A stretch of DNA of 64,000 nucleotides. Origin: Pannonibacter sp. XCT-53 (GTDB lineage: Bacteria > Pseudomonadota > Alphaproteobacteria > Rhizobiales > Stappiaceae). A program made the translations under genes and the position numbers. Positions 45,400 to 53,925 of this stretch are shown here, one piece after another. The notes beneath the pieces are model-generated. The model ran no database searches. It was given only the letters and a program-made list of their open reading frames with translations, and had not been told where the DNA came from. The DNA is taken from contig NZ_JAABLQ010000001.1 in NCBI RefSeq assembly GCF_009915765.1, positions 2,790,001-2,854,000 on the forward strand, read 5' to 3'. How positions within the stretch are numbered: the stretch's first letter is position 1; each line of letters opens with the position of its first letter.

Positions 45400-46938
45400 T
45401 CATGTCGCCCCCTCCCCCAGCCTGTCCTTGAGGATGTTCTTGCGCACCTTGCCGGCGGCGGTGCGGGGCAGGTCGGTGACGAGGGAGAAGCTCTTGGGAA
45501 CCTTGTAGGCGGCGAGCCGCTCGCGGCACCAGGCGGGCAGGTCGGCCACCTCCAGCGCCGCGCCGGGACGGGCAATCAGGAAGGCCGCGCCGACCTCGCC
45601 CCATTTCTCGTCCGGCACGCCAATGACCACGGCCTCCAGCACGGCCGGATGGGTCAGCAGCACCCGCTCGACCTCGGCCGGGTAGATGTTCTCGCCACCG
45701 GAGATGTACATGTCCTTGATGCGGTCGACGATGAAGTAATAGCCATCCGCATCGCGCCGGGCGATGTCGCCGGTCCGCAGCCAGCCGTCTCCGGTAAGAG
45801 AACCGGCCGTCGCCTCCGGGTTGTCCATGTAGCCCGGCGTGATGCCGGGCCCGCGCACCTGCAGCTCGCCCTCCCCCGCGCCCTCGACAACGCGCCCGTC
45901 CGCGCCTTCCAGCCGCACCTCGGCGAGGATCTGCGCCTTGCCGACCGAGCCGAGCTTGGCGCTGGCCTGGGCCGGGTCCATGATGAACAGCGTCGGCCCG
46001 GTTTCGGTCATGCCCATGCCGTTGCAGATGGTGGCGCCGCGCGCCTGATAGTCGCTGAGGAGCTTCTCCGGCACCGGCGCCCCGCCGCAGACCAGCGAGC
46101 GCAGGCGGGCAATGTCGAGATCACCGAAGCGCGGATGCAGCGCCAGCGCCTGATAGATCGCCGGCACGCCGAAGAAGGCGGTCACCTCGCCCTTGTCGAT
46201 CAGCCGCACCACGTCATCGGCCTCGAACTTGCGCAGGATGGTGGAGCGGCCGCCGAACAGGAACAGCGGCAGGGTGAGGAGATTGATACCGGCAGTGTGG
46301 AACAGCGGCAGATAGTTCACCGAGGTGTCGGTGCTGCTGAGATCCGTGGCCTGGACATAGTTGACCGCGTTGGCCCAGGCCATGCCGGCGGTTTGGATCA
46401 CCGCCTTGGGCAGGCCCGTGGTGCCCGACGTGAAGAGCAGATACCACGGCGCGCTGGCCTTGACGGGTCGTCCCGAAACAGCGGCAGCAGCGGCTGCCTC
46501 CGCGTCGGCAATCAGATCCGCCAGCACGAAGGGCGTGTCCATGCCGGGTTCCAGCCCGATGCGGGCAAGGCCATGGCGGGCGGCCAGCTCGCGGGCGACA
46601 TCCGTGAAGGCCGTGTCATGCAGCAGCACATGCGAGCGGCAGGTGGCAAGCAACGGCGACAGCTCGGCAAAGGGCTGGCGCCAGTTGAGCGGCACCAGCA
46701 CGAGCCGCGCCTTCTGTGCCGCGAACAGCGCAATGAAGAACTCCGGCCGGTTGAGGCTGAGGATCGGCACCCTTGCCCCCTCCACCAGCCCCATGTCGAG
46801 GAGGGCAGCGGCCAGGCGGCTCGCCTGCCGCTCCACCTCGGCAAAGGTGAGGCGCTCTCCCGTTGCCTGGTCGATGAAGGCGACGCGGTCCGGGGTCAGT
46901 TCGGCCCGGCGGGCGGCCATGTCGGTCACGTGATCCAT
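45400..46938 (-). CDS. AMP-forming acyl-CoA ligase
   Basis: The 512-residue adenylate-forming enzyme has the P-loop YLLFTSGTTGLPKAV, the core motif GWLRTGDIARRDADGYYFIVDRIKDMYISGGENIYPAEVE and the catalytic lysine near the C-terminus in AAGKVRKNILKD. It activates a carboxylic acid to its CoA thioester. Sequence character is that of the medium-chain/aromatic acyl-CoA ligase branch (class I), but the substrate cannot be named. The ATG at 46938 has GGAGGACC directly upstream. It lies 49 bp after the enoyl-CoA hydratase gene in the same operon. Confidence 0.9.
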   Translation of the reverse strand: MDHVTDMAARRAELTPDRVAFIDQATGERLTFAEVERQASRLAAALLDMGLVEGARVPILSLNRPEFFIALFAAQKARLVLVPLNWRQPFAELSPLLATCRSHVLLHDTAFTDVARELAARHGLARIGLEPGMDTPFVLADLIADAEAAAAAAVSGRPVKASAPWYLLFTSGTTGLPKAVIQTAGMAWANAVNYVQATDLSSTDTSVNYLPLFHTAGINLLTLPLFLFGGRSTILRKFEADDVVRLIDKGEVTAFFGVPAIYQALALHPRFGDLDIARLRSLVCGGAPVPEKLLSDYQARGATICNGMGMTETGPTLFIMDPAQASAKLGSVGKAQILAEVRLEGADGRVVEGAGEGELQVRGPGITPGYMDNPEATAGSLTGDGWLRTGDIARRDADGYYFIVDRIKDMYISGGENIYPAEVERVLLTHPAVLEAVVIGVPDEKWGEVGAAFLIARPGAALEVADLPAWCRERLAAYKVPKSFSLVTDLPRTAAGKVRKNILKDRLGEGAT

Positions 46939-46987
46939 CGGTCCTCCAGAGATGTGGTCCGGCCTCCCGGCCGCATTCAGACTTCGG

Positions 46988-47794
46988 TCAGGCGCGGGCG
47001 CTCCCCGCAGCAAAGTCGCGCATGCGCGCCAGCGTGTCGGGGTGGGTGACAAGGGCGAGGAACCGCTGGCGCTCGGCCTCAAGCCGCGCCGCCACCACTG
47101 ACACCCGCTCCGGCGTCCAGACGCCCGCGCGGGTGGCGGCAAGGCTGCGCGGATCCTTGGCAGCCAGGGTGGCGAGCCAGCCGGCAATCACGGTCTCCAC
47201 GCCGCCCGGTGCGGCCAGTTCGCTGACCAGACCCAGACGCAGCGCCTCGTCGGCGCTGATCCGGCGGTTGAGAACCTGGATCGACAGGGCCGTGGCCGTG
47301 CCGACCCGGTCGGGCAGCAGGGCGGTCCAGCCGCCATCGGGCGCAAAGCCCATGTCGACGTAATAGGGCTGGAAGAACGCCGACGGATCGGCAGCGACCA
47401 GATCGCTCGCCAGCACCAGCCCGGTCGAGCCGCCGGTGACCGGGCCATTGAGCGCCGTCAGCACCGGCATCGGGAACGCCAGCAGGTCGAGGATCGCCCC
47501 GTTCAGCTCCCCCACCAGATCGGCGGCATAGGCGCTGAGCGCGCCCGCGCTGCCCGCATGGGCGAGAAACCCGGCAATGTCACCGCCAATCGAAAAACTG
47601 CGCGCCGCGGAGGCCAGCACCAGCGCCCTTGCCCCGGACTGCCGCGCCACCGCAATGGCGGCTCGCAGATCCGTCAGCAGCTCCGGCACCAGCGCATTGT
47701 GGCGACGGCTGCGGGAGAGCGTGATGCGGGCGTGGCCGCCGTCCAGCTGCAGCGCCGCCAGCGGCCCGGCCGCCTCCGTCGCAGCAAGGCTCAC
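46988..47794 (-). CDS. Enoyl-CoA hydratase/isomerase family protein
   Basis: The 268-residue crotonase-fold protein forms the oxyanion hole with RSFSIGGDIAGF and NGPVTGGSTGLVLASD. After that comes YVDMGFAPDGGWTALLPDRVG. The PDGG segment resembles PaaG-type isomerases rather than the classical hydratase pattern with two glutamates, so an isomerase or unusual hydratase role is possible. Its start overlaps the regulator's stop codon by four bases, so the regulator is made with the pathway it probably controls. Confidence 0.85.
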   Translation of the reverse strand: MSLAATEAAGPLAALQLDGGHARITLSRSRRHNALVPELLTDLRAAIAVARQSGARALVLASAARSFSIGGDIAGFLAHAGSAGALSAYAADLVGELNGAILDLLAFPMPVLTALNGPVTGGSTGLVLASDLVAADPSAFFQPYYVDMGFAPDGGWTALLPDRVGTATALSIQVLNRRISADEALRLGLVSELAAPGGVETVIAGWLATLAAKDPRSLAATRAGVWTPERVSVVAARLEAERQRFLALVTHPDTLARMRDFAAGSARA

Positions 47795-48498
47795 GGCTTG
47801 TCCCCGCGCGGCTGAAGGCCATGCACGATCAGGTCATGCGCGGCGTCCACCACCTCGGCAACGGGCGTGCGGTCCTCCCAGATGACCGCACGCTCGCCGA
47901 GCGCACGGGCAATCCCCATGAGGGCCCATGCGCGAACATCGCAATCGCCGGGCCGGATCTGCCCGGCCGCCTCCGCATCGGCCAGAGCCGAACGGTAGCC
48001 TTCCGCGAAACTGCTGAAATAGGCGCGATAGGCCGCCGGATCGACGAACAGCGCCTCCTGGATGATGCGGTAGAGATCCGGATGGGCGGCGACAAAGTCG
48101 AGGAAGCCGCGCAGGCCCGCCTTTTCCGCATCAAGCCGGTCGGGAATGTTCGCGGTCGCCTGCGTCAGCGCCCGGCGGACAAGACGGCCCATCTCCAAGA
48201 CCAGCTCGGAGAAGACCTCCTCCTTGCTCTTGAAGTAGATGTAGAAGGTGCCCTGCGCGCATCCGGCCTCGCGCGTGATCGCGCCGATGGACGCCTCGCT
48301 GAAGCCCTTCGCGCCGATCACCCGCTCGGCCGCATCCAGGATCGCCCGGCGCGTCGCCTCGCCGCGCGCCGTCTTGGGCTGGACGCCGCGCGGCTCTTCC
48401 GCCTCGGCGACCGGACCCGCAGGCACAGGCGCTGCCTTCGCCTTGCGTGGCCGGGGAGTTGCGGCTTCGGTTCGGACTTGACGCCTGCGTTCGCTCAC
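47791..48498 (-). CDS. TetR family regulator of the acyl-CoA operon
   Basis: The protein has about 235 residues. An N-terminal basic, Ala/Pro-rich leader is followed by the TetR winged helix region TRRAILDAAERVIGAKGFSEASIGAITREAGCAQGTFYIYFKSKEEVFSEL and an all-helical ligand domain. The GTG at 48498 (preceded by AAAGGTG) is preferred. The alternative ATG at 48549 lies inside a perfect inverted repeat that is probably its own operator. Family members near acyl-CoA ligases usually respond to an acyl-CoA product. It heads the operon regulator-hydratase-ligase-hotdog pair. Confidence 0.87.
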   Translation of the reverse strand: MSERRRQVRTEAATPRPRKAKAAPVPAGPVAEAEEPRGVQPKTARGEATRRAILDAAERVIGAKGFSEASIGAITREAGCAQGTFYIYFKSKEEVFSELVLEMGRLVRRALTQATANIPDRLDAEKAGLRGFLDFVAAHPDLYRIIQEALFVDPAAYRAYFSSFAEGYRSALADAEAAGQIRPGDCDVRAWALMGIARALGERAVIWEDRTPVAEVVDAAHDLIVHGLQPRGDKP

Positions 48499-48543
48499 GG
48501 GACACCTTTGTCTGGCCAGCGCGCCCGCAGGCGCACCAACATG

Positions 48544-48567
48544 AAACATGAATCACTATTCATGTTT
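48544..48567. promoter_or_regulatory. Perfect 10+10 bp inverted repeat, probable TetR operator
   Basis: AAACATGAAT (48544-48553), spacer CACT, ATTCATGTTT (48558-48567). Arms are perfect and the site lies 46 bp upstream of the preferred regulator start in an AT-rich spot, ideal for autoregulation. Confidence 0.8.
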
Positions 48568-48664
48568 TGGGCCTGATTGCAAGCCCGTGCTGCGCTTCAC
48601 GGGCGAAGGGGGCCGCCGGCGTGTCGTGGCGCGGTCACGGACACGGTGACTGCGGGTCCAGACC

Positions 48665-48722
48665 CATGATCCCCGTCGCCTTCCTCCCGGGCGCAGCGAA
48701 GCGAAGACCCGGGACCGGAGAG
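48665..48722. repeat. Intergenic palindromic repeat with CCCGGG ends
   Basis: TCCCGGG (around 48686) and CCCGGGA (around 48709) flank GCGCAGCGAAGCGAAGA. This sequence type recurs as a dispersed intergenic repeat in many alphaproteobacteria; I cannot confirm other copies in this window. The surrounding 48570-48830 has no supported gene. Confidence 0.4.
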
Positions 48723-48830
48723 CCAATCTGCCTCCGGTTCCCTCGCATGGGATCCTCGAAACCTCGACCCTCCTGTCCCGGCTCGAGCTGACGCTCGTCA
48801 GGGATGACGACGGTGTGTCGAGGTGCGTCG

Positions 48831-49712
48831 TTACTCTCGGGCCTCTCCGTCGTCGCTTTCCAATGGCCGCACCGGGTCGGCCCCGTTGCGCAGGGCCTCC
48901 AGCGCCTGCATGCGCTGCTCGCTGCGCTGCCAGTTTTCGCGGGTCACGCCGGCAATCAGCACTTCCGCGACAGCCATCAGCGCCGTCGAGGAATCCCAGG
49001 GCGACGGCACGGCGACGCGCACGGGCAGCACGTGCTGCGAGATCCGGGCGACGGGCGACATCCAGCTGTCGGTGATGAGGCCGACGGTGACGCCCTGCCT
49101 GGCCGCCGCCTCGGCAAAGCGCACGATGCCGGCCTGATAGCGACGGATGTCGAAGACGACGAGCACGTCCTTCGGCCCCATGCCGATGAGCTGGTCGAGC
49201 CAGTTGCTCTCCTGCCCGGCCAGATGGTGCACGCCCGGCCGGACAATGCGCAGATGCGCGGCCATGTAGCGTGCCAGCGCATCGGTGAAGCGGCCGCCGA
49301 GCAGGTAGACCGTCCGCCGCTCGTCCGCGAGCAGCCGGACGAAGGCCTCGATCTCGCGGGCGGGAAGATGCTGGAACGTCTCGCGCAGGTTCTCGACCAG
49401 CTTGTCGGCATAGGCGTTGCCGCAACCGGTGTCCGCGGATGGCAACGCCAGATCCCGCGCGAGCGGCGCCTTGAGCTGGTTCTCGATTTCGGATTTCAGG
49501 CGGCGCTGGAACTCGGGAAAGCCCGGAAAGCCGAGCCGCGCGACAAAGCGCAGGATGGTGGGCGAGCTGACGCCGGCGGCATCGGCGAACTGCGCCACCG
49601 TCTGCAGACCCAGAAACGGATAGTTCGCCATCAGCGCCTGCGCGGCGCGTCGCTCGGTGGCGGTGAACTCGTCCAGCCGCGCCCGGATCTCCTCGACCAG
49701 TGCATGTTCCAT
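48831..49712 (-). CDS. RpiR/MurR family regulator with SIS domain
   Basis: The 293-residue regulator has an N-terminal HTH_6 domain (about 1-77, with TVAQFADAAGVSSPTILRFVARLGFPGFPEFQ) and a SIS domain (about 125-265) with VYLLGGRFTDALARYMAAHLR and DVLVVFDIRRYQ. SIS domains bind phosphosugars or related phosphorylated metabolites. In this branch, proteins beside TRAP and glutamine-synthetase-like genes may bind other effectors. It is transcribed divergently from the amidohydrolase/TRAP operon and probably controls it through the palindrome between them. Confidence 0.88.
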   Translation of the reverse strand: MEHALVEEIRARLDEFTATERRAAQALMANYPFLGLQTVAQFADAAGVSSPTILRFVARLGFPGFPEFQRRLKSEIENQLKAPLARDLALPSADTGCGNAYADKLVENLRETFQHLPAREIEAFVRLLADERRTVYLLGGRFTDALARYMAAHLRIVRPGVHHLAGQESNWLDQLIGMGPKDVLVVFDIRRYQAGIVRFAEAAARQGVTVGLITDSWMSPVARISQHVLPVRVAVPSPWDSSTALMAVAEVLIAGVTRENWQRSEQRMQALEALRNGADPVRPLESDDGEARE

Positions 49713-49795
49713 GCCCGCTCCCCGTCGGTCCCTGCCGCCCTTTCCGTCGCCTGATCGCGCCGGAATGCCCGGAAGGCCGTTTTGAAGTTTTATGT

Positions 49796-49830
49796 TTGAC
49801 AGGCCCCGTTTCCTTGTATCAAATCATACA
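49796..49830 (+). promoter_or_regulatory. Promoter with overlapping palindromic operator before the amidohydrolase gene
   Basis: TTGACA (49796-49801) with 17 bp to TCAAAT (49819-49824) is a plausible sigma-70 promoter. TGTAT (49815-49819), CAAATC, ATACA (49826-49830) is a perfect 5+5 bp inverted repeat over the -10 region. Related partial half-sites TTGATAC and ATACAAG follow to 49871. Binding by the divergent RpiR regulator is inferred. Confidence 0.55.
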
Positions 49831-49907
49831 CGGCGCGGCTTGATACGCAATTCTGTAACAAAAAATACAAGCGTTAACGGCCGTTCACATCCAGATGGGG
49901 AGGCAGC

Positions 49908-50687
49908 ATGGCACAGCCGGAGAGGCCGTTTGCCAGCGATGGGACAGCTGTGTCCGTCGAGAACCGCAACGGCAGCAGCGACTATGTGCTGGTGTGCGAC
50001 CACGCCTCGAATTTCATTCCCGAGGCCTACGGGGACCTCGGGCTGAGCGCCGAGGCCCGGGTGGCCCACATCGCCTGGGATCCGGGTGCGCTCGGCACGG
50101 CGCAGGAGATGGCGCGCCTTCTCGACGCGCCGCTCGTCTATCCGCGCATCTCGCGCCTGATCATCGACTGCAACCGCGACCACGCGGCGCATGACCTCAT
50201 CCCGGCGATCAGCGAGACCACGCGCATTCCCGGCAACGAGAACCTGGGCGAAGAGGAGCGCAAACAGCGCATCGCGCTGGCGCATGCGCCCTTCCACAGC
50301 GCCATCGAGACGCTGGTGGCGGAGCGGGCGCGGGCCGGCAAGCGCAGCGTCATCGTCTCCGTCCACACCTACACCCCGGTCTACAAGGGCGTCGCGCGGC
50401 CCTGGGAAATCGGCATCATCGCCGACAAGGACCGGCGGCTCGGCGACGCGATGATCGCGGCGCTGAAGGCTCCGGGTGACCTGACGGTGGGCGACAACGA
50501 GCCCTATTCGCCGGCAGATGGCGTCTATTACACCCTGACCCGCCACGGCGAAGCCCATGGCCGCGCCTGCGCCATGATCGAGATCCGCAACAGCGATGTG
50601 GCGACGCCCGAGGCGGAGAAGCAGTGGGGGCAGCGGCTGGGCAAGATCCTGGCGGACAGCCTGCCGGTTCTGGAGGAGGGGGCATGA
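49908..50687 (+). CDS. N-formylglutamate amidohydrolase family protein
   Basis: The 259-residue zinc amidohydrolase of the N-formylglutamate deformylase family (HutG/PF05013) has LVCDHASNFIP (metal/substrate), HIAWDPGALG, SRLIIDCNRD, SVHTYTPVYKG (metal histidine) and CAMIEIRNSD. Classical members release formate from N-formylglutamate in histidine degradation. Here no hut genes are present. Instead it opens an operon with a TRAP transporter, and a glutamine-synthetase-like ligase gene follows. An N-acyl- or gamma-glutamyl-amide may therefore be the true substrate (inference). GGGGAGG precedes the ATG. Confidence 0.88.
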   Translation: MAQPERPFASDGTAVSVENRNGSSDYVLVCDHASNFIPEAYGDLGLSAEARVAHIAWDPGALGTAQEMARLLDAPLVYPRISRLIIDCNRDHAAHDLIPAISETTRIPGNENLGEEERKQRIALAHAPFHSAIETLVAERARAGKRSVIVSVHTYTPVYKGVARPWEIGIIADKDRRLGDAMIAALKAPGDLTVGDNEPYSPADGVYYTLTRHGEAHGRACAMIEIRNSDVATPEAEKQWGQRLGKILADSLPVLEEGA

Positions 50688-51283
50688 TGCCGGGCTTCGC
50701 ACGCGCCTATGTCCGCTGGGTTGACGGCTTCAACATCCGTCTCGGCCGGGTCATCATGTATGGCCTGTTCGTGATGATGGCGATCCTGCTGTGGTCGTCC
50801 ATCTCCAAGACCTTCTTCACCCCCTCGCTCTGGACGCTGGAACTCGCCCAGTTCGCGATGGTGACCTATTATGTCCTCGGCGGCCCCTACTCGCTGCAGG
50901 CGGGCGCGCATGTCCGCATGGACCTGTTCTACGCCAACTGGTCGCTGCGCAAGAAGGCCTCGATCGACGCCCTCACGGTGTTCCTGCTGATCTTCTATCT
51001 CGGCGTGCTGCTCTACGGCTCGCTTGCCTCGACGGCCTTCTCGCTGGGCTATTTCGACGATCATCCCCTGCTGTTCTACCGGGACCTGATCGTGGCCTTC
51101 GTCACCGGCGGTCCGGATGCGGCCGGCGAGGTGATGGGTCATCTGGAACGCAGCCGCACCGCCTTCCGCGCCTACATGTGGCCGATCAAGGTGATCATGA
51201 CCTTCGGTTTCTTCCTGATGCTGCTGCAGGCCATATCCGAGCTGATCAAGGACATTGCCCGTATTAGTGGAGAAGAGATCTGA
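50684..51283 (+). CDS. TRAP transporter small permease (DctQ family)
   Basis: The 199-residue membrane protein has four predicted helices: IMYGLFVMMAILLWSSISK, the second around LAQFAMVTYYVLGG, LTVFLLIFYLGVLLYGSL and VIMTFGFFLMLLQAISE. It includes the conserved HVRMDLFY loop of DctQ proteins. The long loop between helices three and four (about 40 residues) is larger than usual. Its ATG overlaps the amidohydrolase stop codon (ATGA), and its stop overlaps the next ATG by one base. Confidence 0.9.
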   Translation: MMPGFARAYVRWVDGFNIRLGRVIMYGLFVMMAILLWSSISKTFFTPSLWTLELAQFAMVTYYVLGGPYSLQAGAHVRMDLFYANWSLRKKASIDALTVFLLIFYLGVLLYGSLASTAFSLGYFDDHPLLFYRDLIVAFVTGGPDAAGEVMGHLERSRTAFRAYMWPIKVIMTFGFFLMLLQAISELIKDIARISGEEI

Positions 51284-52623
51284 TGTCCTACGAGATGATC
51301 ACCCTCTTCATGTTCGCCTCGATGATGCTGATGATGCTGACCGGCCAGCGCGTCTTCGGCGCCATCGGCGGTGTCGCGGCCATTGCGGCGCTGGCGCTCT
51401 GGGGCACCGGCTCGACCGACATCCCCTTCGCCCAGGCCATCAAGCTGATGAACTGGTATCCGATGCTGACGCTGCCCATGTTCATCTTCATGGGCTACGT
51501 GCTGTCGGAATCGCGCATCGCGGAAGATCTCTACCGCATGTTCCACGTCTGGATGGGGCCGATCAATGGCGGCCTGGCGATCGGAACGATCCTGCTGATG
51601 GTGCTGGTGTCAGCCATGAACGGCCTGTCGGTGGCCGGCATGGCCATCGGCGCGACCATCGCCCTGCCCGAGCTGCTGCGCCGCGGCTATGACAAGCGCA
51701 TGATCTCCGGCGTCATCCAGGCCGGGTCCTCGCTTGGCATTCTCATCCCGCCCTCGGTGGTGCTGGTGCTCTACGCCATGATCGCGCGCCAGCCGGTCGG
51801 CAACCTCTGGCTTGCCGGTGTCATCCCTGGCCTGATGATGGCCGCGATGTTCATTGTCTATGTGGCGATCCGCTGCAAGCTGCAGCCGCAGCTCGGACCG
51901 GCGCTGCCGAAGGAAGAACGCAACGTGCCGATGCCGGAGAAGCTGCGCCTGTTGTCGGCCGGCCTGCTGCCCATCGGCATCTTCCTCGTGATGATGATCC
52001 CCTTCGTGAACGGCTGGACCAGCCTTGTCGAGAGCTCGGCCATCGGCGCCCTGACGGCCTTCGCCGTGGCGCTGGCCAAGCGGCGCATGACCTGGGCCAT
52101 CTTCCAGAGCTGCGTGAAGCAGACCCTGTTCATCTCCTGCATGTTCATGTGGATCATCCTCGCCGCGCTCGGCTTCGGCGCCGTGTTCGACGGACTGGGG
52201 GCGGTGAAGTCGATCGAACACTTCTTCACCGGCGAGCTGGGCCTCAATCCCTGGACGATCCTGATCATCATGCAGCTGTCGTTCCTGGTCATGGGCACGT
52301 TCCTCGACGACACGGCCATGCTGGTCATCGTGGCGCCGCTCTACGTGCCGCTGGTTGCCAAGCTGGACCTCGGCATGCCCCCCGACCAGGCCCTGATCTG
52401 GTACGGCGTGCTCTACACGATCACGACCCAGATCGCCTATCTGACCCCGCCGTTCGGATACAACCTGTTCCTGATGCGCGCCATGGCCCCGCCGGAGTTC
52501 TCGATGCGCGACATCTACGCCTCGATCGTGCCCTTCGTGCTGATCATGGTCCTGGCGCTGGCGATCATCATGATTTTCCCGCAGATTGCCTTGTGGCTGC
52601 CGGGACTGGTCTACGGGACCTGA
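51283..52623 (+). CDS. TRAP transporter large permease (DctM family)
   Basis: The 446-residue membrane protein is the ion-coupled transport subunit. Hallmarks are SAMNGLSVAGMAIGATIALPELLRRGYDKRMISGVIQAGSSLGILIPPSVVLVLY, FLDDTAMLVIVAPLYVPL and YLTPPFGYNLFLMR. It has about 11-12 helices arranged as two inverted-repeat hairpins. It imports an organic acid or related solute using the sodium gradient together with the DctQ protein and the periplasmic binding protein encoded downstream. Confidence 0.92.
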   Translation: MSYEMITLFMFASMMLMMLTGQRVFGAIGGVAAIAALALWGTGSTDIPFAQAIKLMNWYPMLTLPMFIFMGYVLSESRIAEDLYRMFHVWMGPINGGLAIGTILLMVLVSAMNGLSVAGMAIGATIALPELLRRGYDKRMISGVIQAGSSLGILIPPSVVLVLYAMIARQPVGNLWLAGVIPGLMMAAMFIVYVAIRCKLQPQLGPALPKEERNVPMPEKLRLLSAGLLPIGIFLVMMIPFVNGWTSLVESSAIGALTAFAVALAKRRMTWAIFQSCVKQTLFISCMFMWIILAALGFGAVFDGLGAVKSIEHFFTGELGLNPWTILIIMQLSFLVMGTFLDDTAMLVIVAPLYVPLVAKLDLGMPPDQALIWYGVLYTITTQIAYLTPPFGYNLFLMRAMAPPEFSMRDIYASIVPFVLIMVLALAIIMIFPQIALWLPGLVYGT

Positions 52624-52635
52624 CAGCAAGACAGG

Positions 52636-52656
52636 CGGGCCCGGCCAACGGGCCCG
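52636..52656 (+). terminator. Weak hairpin after the TRAP permease gene
   Basis: CGGGCCC (52636-52642) and GGGCCCG (52650-52656) form a 7-bp stem with a 7-nt loop and no U-run, 13 bases after the stop. It probably stabilises mRNA rather than terminates. Confidence 0.35.
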
Positions 52657-52795
52657 TCATGTGAGGGAGGACGCAAGACCGCCAGGAGCGGCATGACCTG
52701 CACGATTTCGACATGCGGACGACCCCCGGCGGGCCACAACAAGGCCAAAGGCCACCTGCCCGGGGTCAGATCACCTTAAAGGGGAGTGACTGGAC

Positions 52796-53845
52796 ATGAC
52801 GAGCAGACGTGAATTCCTGAAGAATGCCGGCCTGACGACGGTTGCCGCCGCCGGTGCCACCACCCTCGCCGCTCCGGCGGTGCTGGGCCAGGCCCCAATC
52901 AAGTGGCGCCTGCAGACCTACGCCGGTGCGGCCCTCGGCGAGCATGTGATCAAGCCGGCCATCGATGCCTTCAACAAGGCGGCCAACGGCCAGATGGTGA
53001 TCGAGCTCTATTACGCCGACCAGCTGGTTCCGACCTCGGAACTGTTCCGCGCCATGCAGAAGGGCACCATCGACGCCGTGCAGTCCGATGACGACTCCAT
53101 GGCCTCGCCGACGGAAGTGGCCGTGTTCGGCGGCTATTTCCCCTTCGCCACCCGCTACTCGCTGGACGTGCCGGTGCTGTTCAACCAGTACGGCCTGAAG
53201 AAGATCTGGGAAGACGAGTATGCCAAGGTCGGCGTGAAGCACATTTCCGCCGGCTCCTGGGATCCCTGCCACTTTGCCACCAAGGACCCGATCACCAAGC
53301 TGGAAGACCTGAAGGGCAAGCGCATCTTCACCTTCCCGACCGCCGGGCGCTTCCTGACCCAGTTCGGCGTGGTGCCGGTGACCCTGCCCTGGGAAGACAT
53401 CCAGGTGGCCGTGCAGACCGGCGAACTGGACGGCATCGCCTGGTCGGGCATCACGGAATGCTACACGGTCGGCTGGGCCGACGTGACCAAGTACTTCCTG
53501 ACCAACAACATCTCCGGCGCCTGGGTTGGCCACTTCTTCGCCAACAACGACCGCTGGAACGAGCTGCCGGACCATCTCAAGGTGATGCTGCAGCTCGCGA
53601 TGGACAGCTCGCACCTCTATCGCCAGTGGTGGTACTGGGGCGGCGAGGCGGACCTGCGCGTCAACGGGCCGAAGCTGCAGCTCACCTCGATCCCGGACGA
53701 CGAGTGGGTGGTGGTCGAACAGGCCTCGCTCGCGTTCTGGGACGAGATCGCGGCTGAATCGCCGGTGAAGGCCCAGGTGGTCGAGATCATCAAGAAGTAC
53801 AACACCGTCATGGCGAAGGCCGGCCGGCCGTACCGCTACGGCTGA
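52796..53845 (+). CDS. TRAP transporter periplasmic binding protein (DctP family), Tat-type signal
   Basis: The 349-residue precursor has the signal SRREFLKNAGLTTVAAAGATTLAAPAVLGQA. The S-R-R-x-F-L-K motif points to Tat export. The mature protein starts IKWRLQTYAGAALGEHVIKPAIDAFNKAANGQ and has the conserved ligand arginine region KGKRIFTFPTAGRFLTQFG. It resembles the branch of TRAP binding proteins for alpha-keto acids and amino-acid-like solutes (TakP/DctP type). The ligand is unknown. It is separated from the permease gene by 172 bp, so it may have its own promoter. Confidence 0.9.
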   Translation: MTSRREFLKNAGLTTVAAAGATTLAAPAVLGQAPIKWRLQTYAGAALGEHVIKPAIDAFNKAANGQMVIELYYADQLVPTSELFRAMQKGTIDAVQSDDDSMASPTEVAVFGGYFPFATRYSLDVPVLFNQYGLKKIWEDEYAKVGVKHISAGSWDPCHFATKDPITKLEDLKGKRIFTFPTAGRFLTQFGVVPVTLPWEDIQVAVQTGELDGIAWSGITECYTVGWADVTKYFLTNNISGAWVGHFFANNDRWNELPDHLKVMLQLAMDSSHLYRQWWYWGGEADLRVNGPKLQLTSIPDDEWVVVEQASLAFWDEIAAESPVKAQVVEIIKKYNTVMAKAGRPYRYG

Positions 53846-53858
53846 CCCCTGCTCCGGC

Positions 53859-53884
53859 GCCCCGGACCCGTTGCGGTCCGGGGC
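53859..53884 (+). terminator. Intercistronic hairpin after the TRAP binding-protein gene
   Basis: GCCCCGGACC (53859-53868) and GGTCCGGGGC (53875-53884) form a perfect 10-bp stem with a 6-nt loop and no T-run. It lies between the binding-protein and ligase genes, as with the other binding-protein genes in this window. Confidence 0.6.
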
Positions 53885-53925
53885 CTCCCGCACCCTTCCC
53901 GGACAACAGGAAAAGTTACATCCAG

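Noticed and set aside
49908..50687. Histidine utilisation (hutG) as the role of the amidohydrolase
   Set aside because: The family is right but no hutH/U/I/F/C gene is in the window, and the gene is coupled to TRAP transporter genes. I therefore give no hut symbol.
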